Below, one piece after another: positions 22,479 through 34,208 of a stretch of DNA of 64,000 nucleotides; within the stretch, counting starts at the first letter, position 1; every line of letters begins with the position of its first letter. Origin of the DNA: Diphasiastrum complanatum (taxonomy: Eukaryota > Streptophyta > Lycopodiopsida > Lycopodiales > Lycopodiaceae); contig CM055101.1 in NCBI GenBank assembly GCA_029204225.1, positions 6,081,246 to 6,145,245 on the forward strand. Reading direction: 5' to 3'. Under the pieces are notes generated by a model, which was given only the letters and a program-made list of their open reading frames with translations, made no database searches and was not told the DNA's origin. The translations under genes and the position numbers were made by a program.

Positions 22479-23807
22479 TCATAGTGAATGAGCATAACCT
22501 GCTGGTATTCTCATCTCGCAAATGACTGACCGTACGTACTGATACTCTTCTTTCGTAAGAATCCAAGGAGCTCTTGGAATAGTATAGGCATTTCCATCAA
22601 TACTTAATTTTGGCCAATACTCTTTTTTTGTTTTTGATTCTTGTAGATCATGTCTGGCAGCTATACTATCTTTGTTGCCCACCAAATGTTTCCATATTGA
22701 TTCACCCACATTTTTGAATATGTGCATAGGATCAAGCAAGTGATTGATCAAAAGGTTATTCCAATATGGTAAACAATAAAAGATGGATAGTCTTTTCATA
22801 CCATTGATTGGCTTAGTCTCGGATTCAATCCAAAGTTTGTGCCAATCTACCACAGACTTTCTCTTTGGAAGCATTCTTGTTTTTGATCTTCTTTCAAAGC
22901 CTCTTCTATGAGCATTTTTAAATGGATGATTTTCATCATGCAAGTACTTGCAATGATTTTCATATAAAATTTGTTTAAATGACATGAGTGTCGAGCATCA
23001 ATATTTGGTCATCAAATGAGACACGCGTGATATCCAGAAGTTGTAAAACCTAAAAGAATCAAATCCAATTCATGTTATGAATCGAATTTTTTTAAAGAAT
23101 AAATATTGCATGCACAAAAAACAAATATATAAAAATCACAAGTGATTTCATTTTATAGTCACCTAAACAATTGCTCAATCTTGGATAGTCATGCATAGTC
23201 CACATTAAAATTGCATGCAACAAAAATGTATTGTCTTGAAGTGGACGTGAGATGTCATTTGCTTGGACTCCCTTCCATAGTAGTTCTAGTTCTTCAATCA
23301 ATGGTGCAAGGTAGATATCCATATTATTTACTTTATGCTTTCCAAGAATTAGAAGTGCTAGCATGAGATTTCCTTTTTTTGTGCTTAGCCAAGGTGGAAT
23401 GTTATAGTTGACCAATACCACTGGCCAAGTAGACCACATGCTTGACATTTTTCCAAAGGGGTTAACCCCGTGTATTGCAAGTCCAAATCTTATATTTCTT
23501 GTTTTACTGCAAAACATGGATATTCTTTGTCAATGTGTTTCCATGCAAGAGAATCTGAGGGTACTCTCATGATCTCATCCGAAGAACGATGACTAGCATG
23601 CCAATTCACAAGAGACTTGCAATGAAACAATCGTTGCAATCGTGGGATTATTGGAAAGTGTCATAACACCTTGCATGGGATAGTGGTCCCTTGTAAGTCA
23701 TCTCGATATCGAGAAGTATCACATATAGGACAAGCTTTTAACCCCCGATACTCACCACGATATAAGATGCAATCTTTTGGACAAGCATGATGCAATGTGC
23801 AATTCAT
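22479..23807 (-). pseudogene. CACTA (En/Spm) TNP2 transposase, broken
   Basis: Read on the minus strand from ATG 23807: CPKDCILYRGEY, CPICDTSRYR (zinc-binding start of TNP2), HFPIIPRLQRLF, WHASHRSSDEIMRVPSDS, WKHIDKEYPCFA, IRFGLAIHGVNPFGKMSS, WPVVLVNYNIPPWLS, then in the part 22985-22479 HPFKNAHRRGFERR, LPYWNNLLINHLLDPMHIFK and PWILTKEEYQYV..., ending with RIPAGYAHSL. This is the DDE-type transposase that cuts and pastes CACTA elements. Breaks: a stop after PCKVL, a frameshift after AVKQEI near 23520, and a missing segment between 23092 and 22985. The protein is cut after YAHSL; the usual GLKSHD block and DUF4218/DUF4216 exons do not follow here. Confidence 0.85.
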
Positions 23808-25299
23808 TTCCATTGCACTCAACATTTTTCATGCCTCACCTCTTGTGTCTGCAACATAGTGTTTCCTTTGGGGAGTAGTTTGTGCAATAACCTATACGTA
23901 ATTAAATGAATTTTCATAATATAAAATAAAAAATCATCTAGCCAACTAAAACTTTTGACTTGAATAGCACATCTACTAAAATCTTTAAAAATCTCATTCT
24001 TATTTATCCAAATAAGGATGTAACACTATCACTCTATTTATATTTTGCTTGGAGGTTCAATATAAGCAACGAAGCGGCTAAACAAGATGTCTTTGCTCTA
24101 GGATATAATGGTGTGTTAGATTCTTCTCTCAATTTTTTTTCTCGACACTAATAAATGATTCACTATTATGCTTAGTGCGTTCTTCCATGTCATGATACTC
24201 ATCAACATTATTTATCAAGTTGTTCATGATTTCAACTTCATCTTGAATGCAAAAATCATTTTCATCACTTGATCTTCATTCTGAAGAAGAAGTAGTAGTA
24301 GGTCGAGGCTGATTTGTTTTGGCACATTGTTGTTCATCTATTTTCATCATGGCTCTCAATCTCATACACTCACGACGTGATAGTTGATTCCATGGAAAGA
24401 TCTATGTGAGGTGTGGAGTGAGTGACGTGCGGAATGGAAAGATGCATAACTTCCACATTATGAGTTGTTTAGTGACTAGTGACATCAATAATATGATCAT
24501 CAACAAGATCTTCGTCTAATGGAAAAGATGATCTAAAATCGATAAGATTGTCAATTTGCAAGAGTGAAACATCATACAAGCATTAGTTTTTTTTTTGTCA
24601 AAAAAATTATAAATATGTGTATAATAAGAAAAGTACTAAATAGTCAAAATGTACCTCCAAATCCACGTCGAGCTCCTCATTGTGCTTTCCAAACTTCCAT
24701 AGATGTTGCGCCACTATTCGTCTTTCTCACGTGATGACTTAAATTTTATGTTTATGGGTGGTTTTGTTGTTTATCACTCAACACAGCTCATCAAGTGATC
24801 AGACTCAATCAATCCCAAGTGTAGTATATTAAGATAGCTCAAGCTTGATCCCTTGTCAACAAAATTGACTCCTCTCATGTGAGATAACTAAAATTTGATG
24901 TGCATCTTTTGGAATAGCTCACTTTTGGTGAATATCACTACAGGTTTCTCATAAAGTGATCAAATCTGAAAAATTGTGGGCTCATAAGATAGATCAAAGT
25001 CGATTGCCATCACTTGAGATAGCTCAAATCTAATGTCCAATACAAGATCTTGGTCCTTATCCCTTGACATAGAGATCAAGTGACTAAACTTGATCAATCT
25101 ACAATTTGGAACAATCAATTTTGGCCACTGGTAGATGGAATTGTCTCCTACCACTCAAAATAATTCAAATTTGGCATCAATCACCCATGTGATGATCTTG
25201 GATGTCAAGGGTACTATTTATGGGAGAATCTTGGACTTTTACAACATTCCACTCTCTCCAATGTGCACTGTTTTTTATTCTTAGGATGACGGTCCTATT
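23808..25299. other. No gene recognised; possible CACTA 5' region and degenerate repeats
   Basis: 23880-24580 is AT-rich and lies upstream of the minus-strand transposase; minus-strand pieces such as LSRREC near 24385 may be its first exon. 24780-25120 contains several variants of AGATAGCTCAAAnnTGAT (24833, 24885, 24985, 25013), hinting at an old tandem repeat. No frame over 80 codons has a recognisable domain. Confidence 0.35.
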
Positions 25300-25810
25300 G
25301 ATATCCTACAAAGACTAGCTGTACCTGATGCTAGTAAGCAATCAAGATGAAATACAGACAACAAGTCCGCCTATATGCGAGACGAGCTCTATGATCAGGA
25401 TCCATAGAGATCCAACTATCTGCTAGTAAAATGAGACGATTACTCGTGAGAAAACCATGTTTCTCCCACGCCAACGCACTACATGGATTTGCATGTAGTG
25501 CTTGAAGAAATCAGAGGAAGATCAATATAGATAATTTCTCTTGTTGTGTCAGATCTCGAATGCAAATGCGTCTGCTGTTACTCGTATATCTGAGTTTTCT
25601 TGTTCATTTTAATTCTGCACCTTGGTTGAGACTATGTTGAATGTTGCATTAATTTTATAAACGTAGATCAGCAGTGCCTGACTACACTCTGGAGGACTGT
25701 AGGAGTGATTCAGCTGGTAGTGTCCAACGATCGCATCTGAACTCCATCCGAGTCGCAAGAGGATCGTGGTTCCTCCGCGAAAGCTTCGCGATCCTGATTC
25801 TCATCACTTT
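25300..25810 (+). repeat. LTR fragment of the copia D family
   Basis: Matches the reverse complement of the LTR at 47657-48296 in order: TGATGCTAGTAAGCAATCAAGA, CTCATGAG/CTCGTGAG with TTTCTC..CGCCAACGCA, TAAACGTAGRTCAGCAGT, CTGACTAC, and GGAGGACTGTAGGA followed by ACTCCATCCGA. Divergence is moderate. No primer site or gag follows, so it is a solo or truncated LTR. The two overlapping short frames at 25674-25946 are not genes. Confidence 0.65.
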
Positions 25811-25966
25811 TAATGTTATTTACGCCAGTCTTTGCATATGTACAAAGTTGGTAAATGCCAACCGCCTTTGGGATATTTGGTTGTCCAACCGATTTAAGGC
25901 TTGCTGATAAGTTGGCGACGTCGATCAGCCAATACAGGAAAAACACGAAGAACCCAGAAAACCTGT

Positions 25967-26490
25967 AGGTGCCTTTAGACTGAAGGTTTGCAACTCCTAA
26001 ATGTGCCCTTACACTAAAGATATGTAAATCCCTAAGGCGCCCTTAGATTAAAAGCAGTGAAGAAGACAAAAAAAAGATGAAAAAGTCGAAAAGTGCCTTA
26101 CACTGAAGGTAGAGAAGAAGGCGAACGTGCCTTCAACTAAAAGGCAGTGAGAAAGGTGAAAAATGTCTTAGTTTAAAGGCGGCGAAGAAATCCAAAAAAG
26201 GTGAAGGTGCCCTAGAATGGTTTTAAGATTTTTTGGATACTTTGTCGCATTTTTCGCAAAGAGGAAAAAGGCGAAAAAGTTGAAGGTAGTCCAAAAATGA
26301 TTTAAGTCATTTTGGCCATTGTGTTGTATTTTTCATGAACGAAAAAGGTGAAGAAGGCGAAAAAGCAAAAGGTGCCTTAAGAATGATTTCTAAGGCATTC
26401 TGGCCACTTGGCCAGTGTATCGTATTTTTCACTAAGGAGCGGAAAAAGGTGAAGTAGGATAAGGTGCCTTAAAAATGATTTTTGAGGCAC
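25967..26490. repeat. Degenerate tandem array with lengthening units
   Basis: GTGCCYTTAnACTnAAGG units start at about 25967, 26001, 26036, 26093, 26127 and 26163 (mostly 34-37 bp apart). From 26206 the unit grows to 79, 86 and 92 bp (starts 26206, 26285, 26371, 26463), now containing AATGATTT, TTTTGGCCA, GTATTTTTC and GAAAAAGGTGAAGAAGGCGA. The frame is not kept, so it is non-coding. Confidence 0.65.
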
Positions 26491-27616
26491 AAGAAATCTC
26501 AAGGGAAAAATTTGAAGGCCCAAAAATATGTTGTCGGCCTTCGGTTTTTTAGGATGCTCATTATTTGAACGATTTGTTTAAGGCTGAGCATAAGAAATCT
26601 AACATCCATAACCACCCTCCCCTTCCAGTTGGTGATTATATTCCCTCTGGATCCATGTCATAGTAGGGATTCGTGAATGACTCTTTAGAAGGGGCGGGTG
26701 AGGGAGCCGTGACCGCTTGTGAGAGACTAGTGGCTAAGCATCAAATTTTGTAATTCTTCTTTTTGCTTGGGAGTTAGTGTTGCATAATAATTTGAAATAT
26801 AAGTTTTTGAGCTCTCACCACTACCGAACCTCGACATGATTACTTCATTCATAAACATGCAATACATTACAATGGACCCTAATATATTGAAATGAAGTAG
26901 AAAAATAATCAATCACAAAACTTTAATGCATATTAGAGAATCATATAGAAATCTACGTATAAGAATTGTACTATCTAAAGATTAAAACATGAGAATCATA
27001 TAAGAATCTACGTATAAGAATCGTACTATCTAAAAATCAAAACATGAGAATCATGTAAAAATATGCATATAAGAATCATACTATCTAAATATCGAATGAT
27101 AAGAATCAACGTATTTTTAAATTGACTAATTTTATGCTATTTGTGTTTTGTACTTGTGCATATATGTAGTTTATCACAAGGAAATGAATTACATTCAGGT
27201 CAGTCTAGCGATGAAAACACTACCTAAGTCAATAGGGTAAATAATAAACATGCATGTTTTCATGTTCATAAAAAATTTGTTACTATAAGCTAAACATGAC
27301 TTCAAATATTATGCTAAATTGACATGTACTTGTTTTTTGTTTCTCGCAAAAGAAACTATTTTTAAGATAAAATATGGTGCACATGCGTTAAGTGTGATGG
27401 GAAAAAGATGTGTGAAAGACGCATTGTTGAAAATCATTTGTGAAGTTTGGACGAAAAGGTGGGGGTCAACCATCAAATTTGGAGGATGTTGAGGTTTGTT
27501 AGCCTTATATGATTGTTTTTTATTATAATGTTCATCAATCTATGTATGTCACTTATTAAATTTGTTTGTGTGTGTAGCGAATAAATTGAATGCCATTTTA
27601 GGATGGTGATCCATCC
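26491..27616. other. No gene recognised
   Basis: AT-rich DNA. Near 26935-27110 the phrase GAATCATATARGAATCTACGTATAAGAATCG recurs three times as a short imperfect tandem repeat. The end of this stretch may contain the 5' part of the CACTA element whose coding sequence starts at 27617. Confidence 0.35.
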
Positions 27617-28591
27617 GTGGTTAGTTACAATCAACGTCAAGTTTTGATAGACATAAGAGAACAAATAATAAAAAAATTTCAAAAGGCAAATACAATTGGA
27701 GAAGATAGTAATGCACTTGATTCTAATGATGATGATGATGAGGTGCAACACGATGAAGCAATGCACAACATGTTTGAATTTTACTTTGCAACAAATATGA
27801 ATGATGCTACGCACGCATCTTCTAATGCAAATGAAGATCACGAACAATTTGAGATGGATGACGACAAGATTCTATTGCGCAAGGAGACATACACTCCTTT
27901 GTATCTAGGAGCATCCATTGTGAGACTAGCTACATCAATTATTATTCTAAACCTTCAAGCAATATACAAATGGAGGGACCGTAGTGTCACATCATTATTT
28001 GGGTACACATGTAGATGAGATTCTATCTAGCGTGCCATGGATTCTTATAAAAGAGCAACTCTCGCATGTTAAACATGTCATAAAACAAATGAGAACTCCA
28101 ACAGGCTATGCACATTCTTTATGCAAATCATTTACCAAAGATGGTAATTTAAGTGGATTGAAATCGCATGATTGGCATAAGATGTTGCAATTCATACTTC
28201 CACTTTCTATTTGAGGTTGTTTCAGCAATGACGTACGAAATATGCTTTACAATTTATCATCGATGATGATTAGGTTTGTATATTCTTTTAAACACTTGTA
28301 TATGTGGTAAACAACCTAGTGTTATATCAATCTTGTAGCTGGATTTCCTCAAAAGAAATAAAAAATAATGACTTGGTTTCCATGAAAATCCAAATGATTG
28401 AAATAGTATGTCTGTTGGAAAGAGATTTTCTAACTTCCTTTTTGGATATACAAGTCCATCTTCTAGTGCATTTGGTCGAAGAAGTATCAATTGCAAGACC
28501 TATGCACACGAGATGGATGTTCTACCTTGAGCATTTTATGAAAGCTTTGAAGGGCGTTGTGAGACAAAAGACAAGGCCAGAAGGTAGCATT
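27617..28591 (+). pseudogene. CACTA deletion derivative, left part (TNP2 ends plus first half of DUF4218)
   Basis: 27617-28018 encodes the region before the transposase core: an acidic linker (SNDDDDEVQHDEAMH) then KETYTPLYLGASIVRLATSI, the conserved 'TPLY.G....L....L.LN' block. The next similarity, PWILIKEQLSHVKHVIKQM from about 28035, is the tail of TNP2 (PTGYAHSLCKSF, GLKSHDWHKMLQFILPLSI), so the catalytic middle has been deleted. A probable intron (GTTTGTA...TTGTAG, about 28272-28337) leads to DUF4218 (IVCLLERDFLTSFLDIQVHL, MHTRWMFYLEHFMKALKG, RPEGSI), which stops abruptly at 28591. The DUF4218 frame resumes with the next residue at 36479 (see the nested CACTA). The element could have moved only with a transposase from elsewhere. 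Confidence 0.8.
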
Positions 28592-29090
28592 CACAATAAC
28601 ACATGTAGCAAATATCCACACAAATATCCACGCACAATACAAAGGAGATGGCAAGGCCAAAAATACAATCCATGACTATATCCATTGCGTAGAAAATCCA
28701 TGCATGGATTATCCATGCCAACTCCGACACCGACAACCGCCCAAACCTCCGACACCCGGAGCCAGACATGGGAGTTTTATTTTGGCATAGATAATCCACG
28801 CGTGGATTATCCACGCCATAGTAAGATCTAAAAAAAATAAGCTAGGCTTTCGCTTGGATATCGCGTGGATATGGCGTGACAACTTATCCATGCATGGATA
28901 ATCCACCCAGAAAAAATTTATCCATGTAAAATCCAGAGAGTTGGGGCCATGGATATCGTGTGGATAAAAAAAAATTTATATCCACACGGTATTCACGCGA
29001 TTAAGTCTTTGAATTTTGCGTGGATAATCCATGCAATTTTTTTTAACCAAAAAAAAAATAAGCGCGTGAACCAAAATGTGGTTTGCTCCT
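28592..29090. repeat. Left subterminal repeat cluster of the nested CACTA
   Basis: Dense copies, in both orientations, of TATCCACRC and the palindrome ATCCACGCGTGGAT (28793-28815), plus ATCCATGCATGGAT (twice, near 28690 and 28880). In En/Spm such subterminal repeats bind the TNPA regulator; that role here is by analogy. Confidence 0.7.
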
Positions 29091-29639
29091 AAACTAGATG
29101 TCGACTTCTTTTTTCTTTTGTGTGAGAGAGAAAAAAAGAGAGAAAAGATGAGAGTGAGGATGAGATGGGGATGAATGTGAGTGAGAATATTGATAATGTT
29201 TAGGGTTTTTAGTCCATTGATGGATTTTAATTGTATGTGTTTTGTGATCATAATCTTTTAGTATAAGTTTTAAGATCTTTTTTGTTTGTGATGTAGGCTT
29301 GGATATGAAAAATGAAAAAAGTGCTTTCATTGCAAAGGATTGAAAGATCAAGTGCATGCAAAAGGAAAATCAAAGATTGCAAAACAATGGAGATACAATA
29401 GTAAAGGTAAATTCACATTTATTTTGATTCATTTGATATTTAGTTGATAATTTAATGTGTTATCTATTGATGCACTGTATTTTGTGGTTTCCATTGTGCT
29501 TTCCATTACTTTCCATTGTGCATTCTAGCATGCAAATCATGTGCTAAAATAGATACATTGCATTGAATTCATCAATAGATACATTTGCATTCGATAGATG
29601 TGCATTAAATAGACTATACATTGCATTGAATACATCAAT

Positions 29640-31560
29640 AGATACCTTTGCATTCAATAGACTATACATTTGCATTCATGAACACAGTGGATGGAAAGTT
29701 GCAAGGTCTCAAATCTCATGATTGGCTAAAGATGATTCGATTCATCTATCCATTGTCAATTCGTGGGTGCTTGTCAAAAGATATTTATGAGACCATATAC
29801 AAACTATCAATCATTGTCAGGTATTTACATGTACTTGGTGTATTTCTTTATTTAATATTTATTGACTAAAAATTCAAATAGACATAAAATGGATTGAATA
29901 TGTTGCAGATGGATGTGTGCAAAAGAAATTCATGAGTTGGTTCTTCACAAGAGACATGAGGATATGGTGGAGATTGTGTGCATGTTTGAGAAATATTTTC
30001 TGACTTCCATCATGGACTCGCAAGTGCATTTATTGGTGCACTTGGTTGAAGAACTTTCTACTGCTGGTCTAGGTATAAGTGCATAAATTTTGTTTTGCAT
30101 GTGTATTTAAACTAAATCAATTGATACATGGACTCATTAAATAAAACTTAACCATTTGTGACTTTTTAGGTGGATGTCCTTTATGGAAAGATACATGAAA
30201 GTCTTAAAAGATTTTGTGCGTCAAAAGGCAAGGTCTGAAGGTAGCATGTCAGAGGGATGGTTAGTACATGAATCTCTCTTTTATGCACCAACTACATCCA
30301 TCTGCTCCACTATTGTGGCATGATGAGAAAGCCGAAGAGGTAACAAGTGAAAAACCACAAGGGATGGAAAAGGTCCATAGGTTGACACCCTTCCAACAAG
30401 AAAAAAGTTTACATTCACGTGTTATGATTGTATCGAGTTATGGATGAATGGTTAGACCTATATGAAGAAGAGAAAAAAGAGAGGGCCTTGTCTAGAAAGC
30501 ACCAACGACAGAATAGAGGTAGACACATGGCCACAAGTTCACATGTTGTTGAGAGCCATTGCCCAAGCAATGCACTATAGAGTGGATGCATGACACACTA
30601 TAAAAAGCAACAAAAGAGGGACAAAAAATATCGCAGAATGGGACTTTGCAAGAGGATGCGAATGGAAGGTATTATTCTTTAGATATTTTATTATTAGAAC
30701 ATTCTTGTTTATAACAATATTTGTTTAATCATTTTGAAACACCAATGTTCATGTTCACAGTGATTATTTATGAGATTCATGTTTGTCATGTGGCAGTGCA
30801 AAATGTATAATGCTATATGGGCTTTTGGTTTTCAATTTCATGTTGAAAGGATTGATAACAAGAGACACACACACGATTGTGGTGTAATAGCATCTTTCCA
30901 ACAAGAAAGTCAAAGCAGTGCATGAGATCAGAATCCCATCACAAGAGACATAGAATGCGTAGGAACTATAAAAAATATTTATGATGTGTCATTTGGTGAA
31001 AGTGGACACATTTGATGTGAAATGGTTCAAGGTAGTTAATAAAGGGCCAAATGCAACCGTAAAATGGATCCAACTGGATTTTTTGCGATTCATTCATCAA
31101 AAACATTGAGCATGGAGTCCTTTGACACATTGGTGTTGCCTCATCACTATGAGCAGGTGCACATGCTATGCTGTCATGTTTTTCATTTTATTGCAAATGA
31201 CTTCAGTATTTGAGTTTTCATATGTTCTGAAATAATAATTTTTGCAAGTGTTTTTTCAACCAGATCGACTAAACAAGATATGGTGTTTGTAGCTCAACTT
31301 GAACCACGTTCATGATGAGTATTTGAGGGTGCAAATGTTGAGAATGAAATGGGAAACCTTCATTTTAACTATGAGATTGAGCTACCTAGAGATGTAGTAA
31401 ATCTTCAAACCATACTTGAAGCACCCAATTCCATAGATGTTGAGAATAGAAATTCTAATAGTCAGGAAGTTTTGAAAGTGAGAGTGATGATGAAAATCAT
31501 CTAAGAGAAGATGAATTGCAAGATGTTGTCGCTAATGAAATTGATTCTTGTAATTATGAA
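29640..31560 (+). pseudogene. Transposase tail, DUF4218 and DUF4216 of the nested CACTA
   Basis: 29686-29820 reads LQGLKSHDWLKMIRFIYPLS and IRGCLSKDIYETIYKLSI (end of TNP2). After a probable intron, 29908-30075 gives MCAKEIHELVLHKRHEDMVE and CMFEKYFLTSIMDSQVHLLV (DUF4218), continuing brokenly to about 30330. About 30797-31160 is DUF4216: MYNAIWAFGFQFHVE, NKRHTHDCGVIASFQQES, CVGTIKNIYDVSFGE, and after a frameshift TGFFAIHSSKTLSMESFDTL. Stops and frameshifts occur throughout. DUF4218 and DUF4216 are domains found beside TNP2 in plant CACTA elements; their function is not established. The copia truncation at about 31700 follows. Confidence 0.7.
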
Positions 31561-31702
31561 TAAAAATTGATTATTGCAATTTTGAGTGAAATTGATTCTT
31601 GCAATGCTTTCAAATGATAGTTATTTAGCCAAAATAGAACCTCATTTGAGAAAAAATATAAAAAGAATCTTTACAAAGGGTCTTTTTTGGATTTAGAACT
31701 GT

Positions 31703-32702
31703 CTATGTGCTTGTTCCATGCATGAAATATGGGATTATTGCAAGAACTTGGGCCGAGATATTGTCACACTTGATCATTGGTAGATCATCCTCCTTGATGC
31801 ACTTTAGCTCCAATAACAATCTCTTGATCCAAAGCACTTCTTTGGTAGTTGCGGTGAGTGCTTTGTACTCGGCCTCACATGAAGAAAGAGATATAGTATC
31901 TTGATTTTTGGAAAGCCAAGATATTAGATTGCCTCCAAAAAATATAGTGTATGCACTGATAGACTTTCGATCCATCTTATCACTTGCAAAATCCGAATCA
32001 AGTAGCCAACAATGGATAGATCTTCACTTTTATAAAGTAGACCATAATCACAATATGAAGATACTCACCTTTATTAGGATCTTTTACAATTTGCTCCATT
32101 GGAGTATCTATGCTCTTAGAATTTTCCAAATGGAATTTTTTCAACATAGAATGAGCATATCTAGATTGACATATAAAAACATAATCTTCATGAAAGTCAA
32201 TCTGTAGGCCTAGTATGTAATGGATCTCTCCTAGATCTTGCATTTTAAACTCACATCCAAGTGCTAGCTTAGTTTCTTCAACTAGCTTGATACAACTTCC
32301 ATAAAAAATAATGTCATCAACATAAATTAGAAGAATGACAATATTACTATCAACAAGTTTTAAATACATGGAAGGATCGTAATCACTAAGGACAAATCCT
32401 AGTGAGATAAGAAAAGTGTTGAGTCTTGAACACCATGATCTTGGTGCTTGCTTTAGTCCATAAAGACTTTTGAAGAGCAAGCACACTTTGGACTCATCAT
32501 TGATGAATCCTTGAGGTTGTTCCATATAAATCTCCTCCTCAAGATAACCATTTAAAAAAGCATTGGATACATCTAATTGGAACACCTTCCATTTGAAAAA
32601 ATAAGCAAGAGAAATAAGAATTCTTATTGTCACCATCTTTGCAACGGGTGCAAAGGTCTCCTCATAGTCAAGCCATGGATTTGAGCAAATTCTTTGGCAC
32701 AT
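31703..32702 (-). pseudogene. RT and RNase H of copia A1
   Basis: The minus frame 32702-31998 carries RT: YEETFAPVAKMVTIRILISL, FQLDVSNAFLNGYLEEEIYM, LYGLKQAPRSW and ILLIYVDDIIFYGS with the YVDD catalytic motif (about 32324-32313). Compared with copia A2, about 60 residues are missing between KDPNKGE and VKIYPLLAT, where the thumb/connection should be. A second frame (31975-31703) has MDRKSISAYTIFFGGNLISW, TISLSSCEAEYKALTATTKE and MIKCDNISAQ of RNase H. The frameshift at the integrase-RT boundary (about 32650) and the deletion make it inactive. Confidence 0.9.
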
Positions 32703-34096
32703 AATCTTGCCTTGAACTTGTTGATGGTGCCATCATGATTGTACTTGATCCAAAATACCCACTTGCAACCAATCACATGCTTGTTGGATGGTGGATCCAC
32801 AAGCTCCCAAGTATTGTTGGTGATCAATGCATCATACTCTTGCTTCATGGCATCATACCACTCCTTGGTATTGAGTGCCTCTTGTACATTCTTTGGCTCT
32901 TCATGAGAAACGAAAAAAGCATAATTAGTGGAATCAAGATCCACTTGCTTGCCTTTATCAACATACGAGAGCCTCTTAGGCTCGGATCTATCTCTGATGG
33001 ATCTTATTGGTGAAAAAATCCGAGGAGAATCCTCTTCAAATCTCGACCCCATCACATCATAGCTGTCTTCAATAGCAATAGTTGGTGATGCATCCATAGA
33101 TGGCTTGATCTCGGCCCCTTCAAAAGATGAATGTTGATCTTCATGGAAACTAACATCTCTACTTTCAATGACTTGAGAAGTAGAAAGCACAAAGACTCTA
33201 TAAGCCTTTTTGGTGGATGAGTATCCAACCGCGATCCCTTTGCAGGAACTAGGATGATGCTTCTTCCTTGTTTCCAAGGGAATATGGGCAAAGCATATGC
33301 ATCCAAAAACTCGAAGGTGATCAAGCTTAGGCTTCTTCAAATATAGGATCTCATATGGTGACTTTCCTCCAAGACCAATTTGTGGAAGTCTATTGCAAAG
33401 ATAATTTGCACAACTTATGGCTTCTCCCCAAAAGTATTTTGGAAAAGATGCCTCAATTCTCATAGCTTTTGCAAATTCACATAGGGATCTACTCTTTCTC
33501 TCAGCCACTCCATTTTGAGATGGAGAGTAGGCACAAGAAAACTCTCTTTTAATGCCTTCAAGCTCACAATAGTCATAGAATTTATTGGAGATATACTCTT
33601 CACCTCCATCACATCTAAGAGCCTTAATATTCAATCAGAATTGCTTCTCAACATAAGCTTTGAAAATAAGGAAATGATCAAACATCATAGATTTTGAAGC
33701 AAAAAGATATATCCAAGTGAATCTTGTGAAATCATCAATGAAAGAAGTGGCTCCTCCCTTGCTTAAAGTTGATGAGAAATGCACATCCGAGTGGATCAAA
33801 TTTAAAGGATGCTTACTCTTGATAGAAGATCTTGCAAATGGCTTCTTGTGATATTTTGCAATAGCACAAGCCTCACATGGCTTAATCTCATTTGAAAATG
33901 ACTTTGGCAAGCCAATAGTTGGGATTCCCAACCTCCTATGCCATAACTCCTCCATAGATAGCTTGTTCACAAGAGCAACATTACAAGCATTTACACATTC
34001 TCTTTGATCTAGTTTATATATGCCTCCAAATCTAGATCCTAGTGCAAGTATCTCATCGTTCTTCTTGATAGTACAAGTATCAACATTCAATTTCAC
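32630..34096 (-). pseudogene. Integrase of copia A1
   Basis: Frames 34096-33635 and 33634-32630 are separated by a single stop after EKQF. They contain ELWHRRLGIPTIGLPK and CEACAIAKYHKKPF (zinc-binding domain, with the second His region altered), IHSDVHFSS, FIDDFTRFTWIYLF, LRCDGGEEYISNKF and NGVAERKSRSLCE (D, D, E of the core), then KSPYEILYLKKPKLDHLRVF and SRDVSFHEDQ. About 330 residues of this part are uninterrupted. The integrase would insert element cDNA into the genome; the stop and the GD loss in the zinc domain argue it is dead. Confidence 0.88.
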
Positions 34097-34208
34097 ATCA
34101 AGGCCATTATCAAGAATTGGCCAACACTAATAAGATTCTTTGTAAGCTTAGGTACAAAAAGAACCTTAGTAAGAGAAAGAACTTTTGAAGATGCAAGCTT
34201 TAAGGGAA

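Noticed and set aside
27473-27847. 124-codon minus-strand frame rich in Ile and Cys
   Set aside because: Antisense of the CACTA N-terminal coding sequence at 27617-28018.
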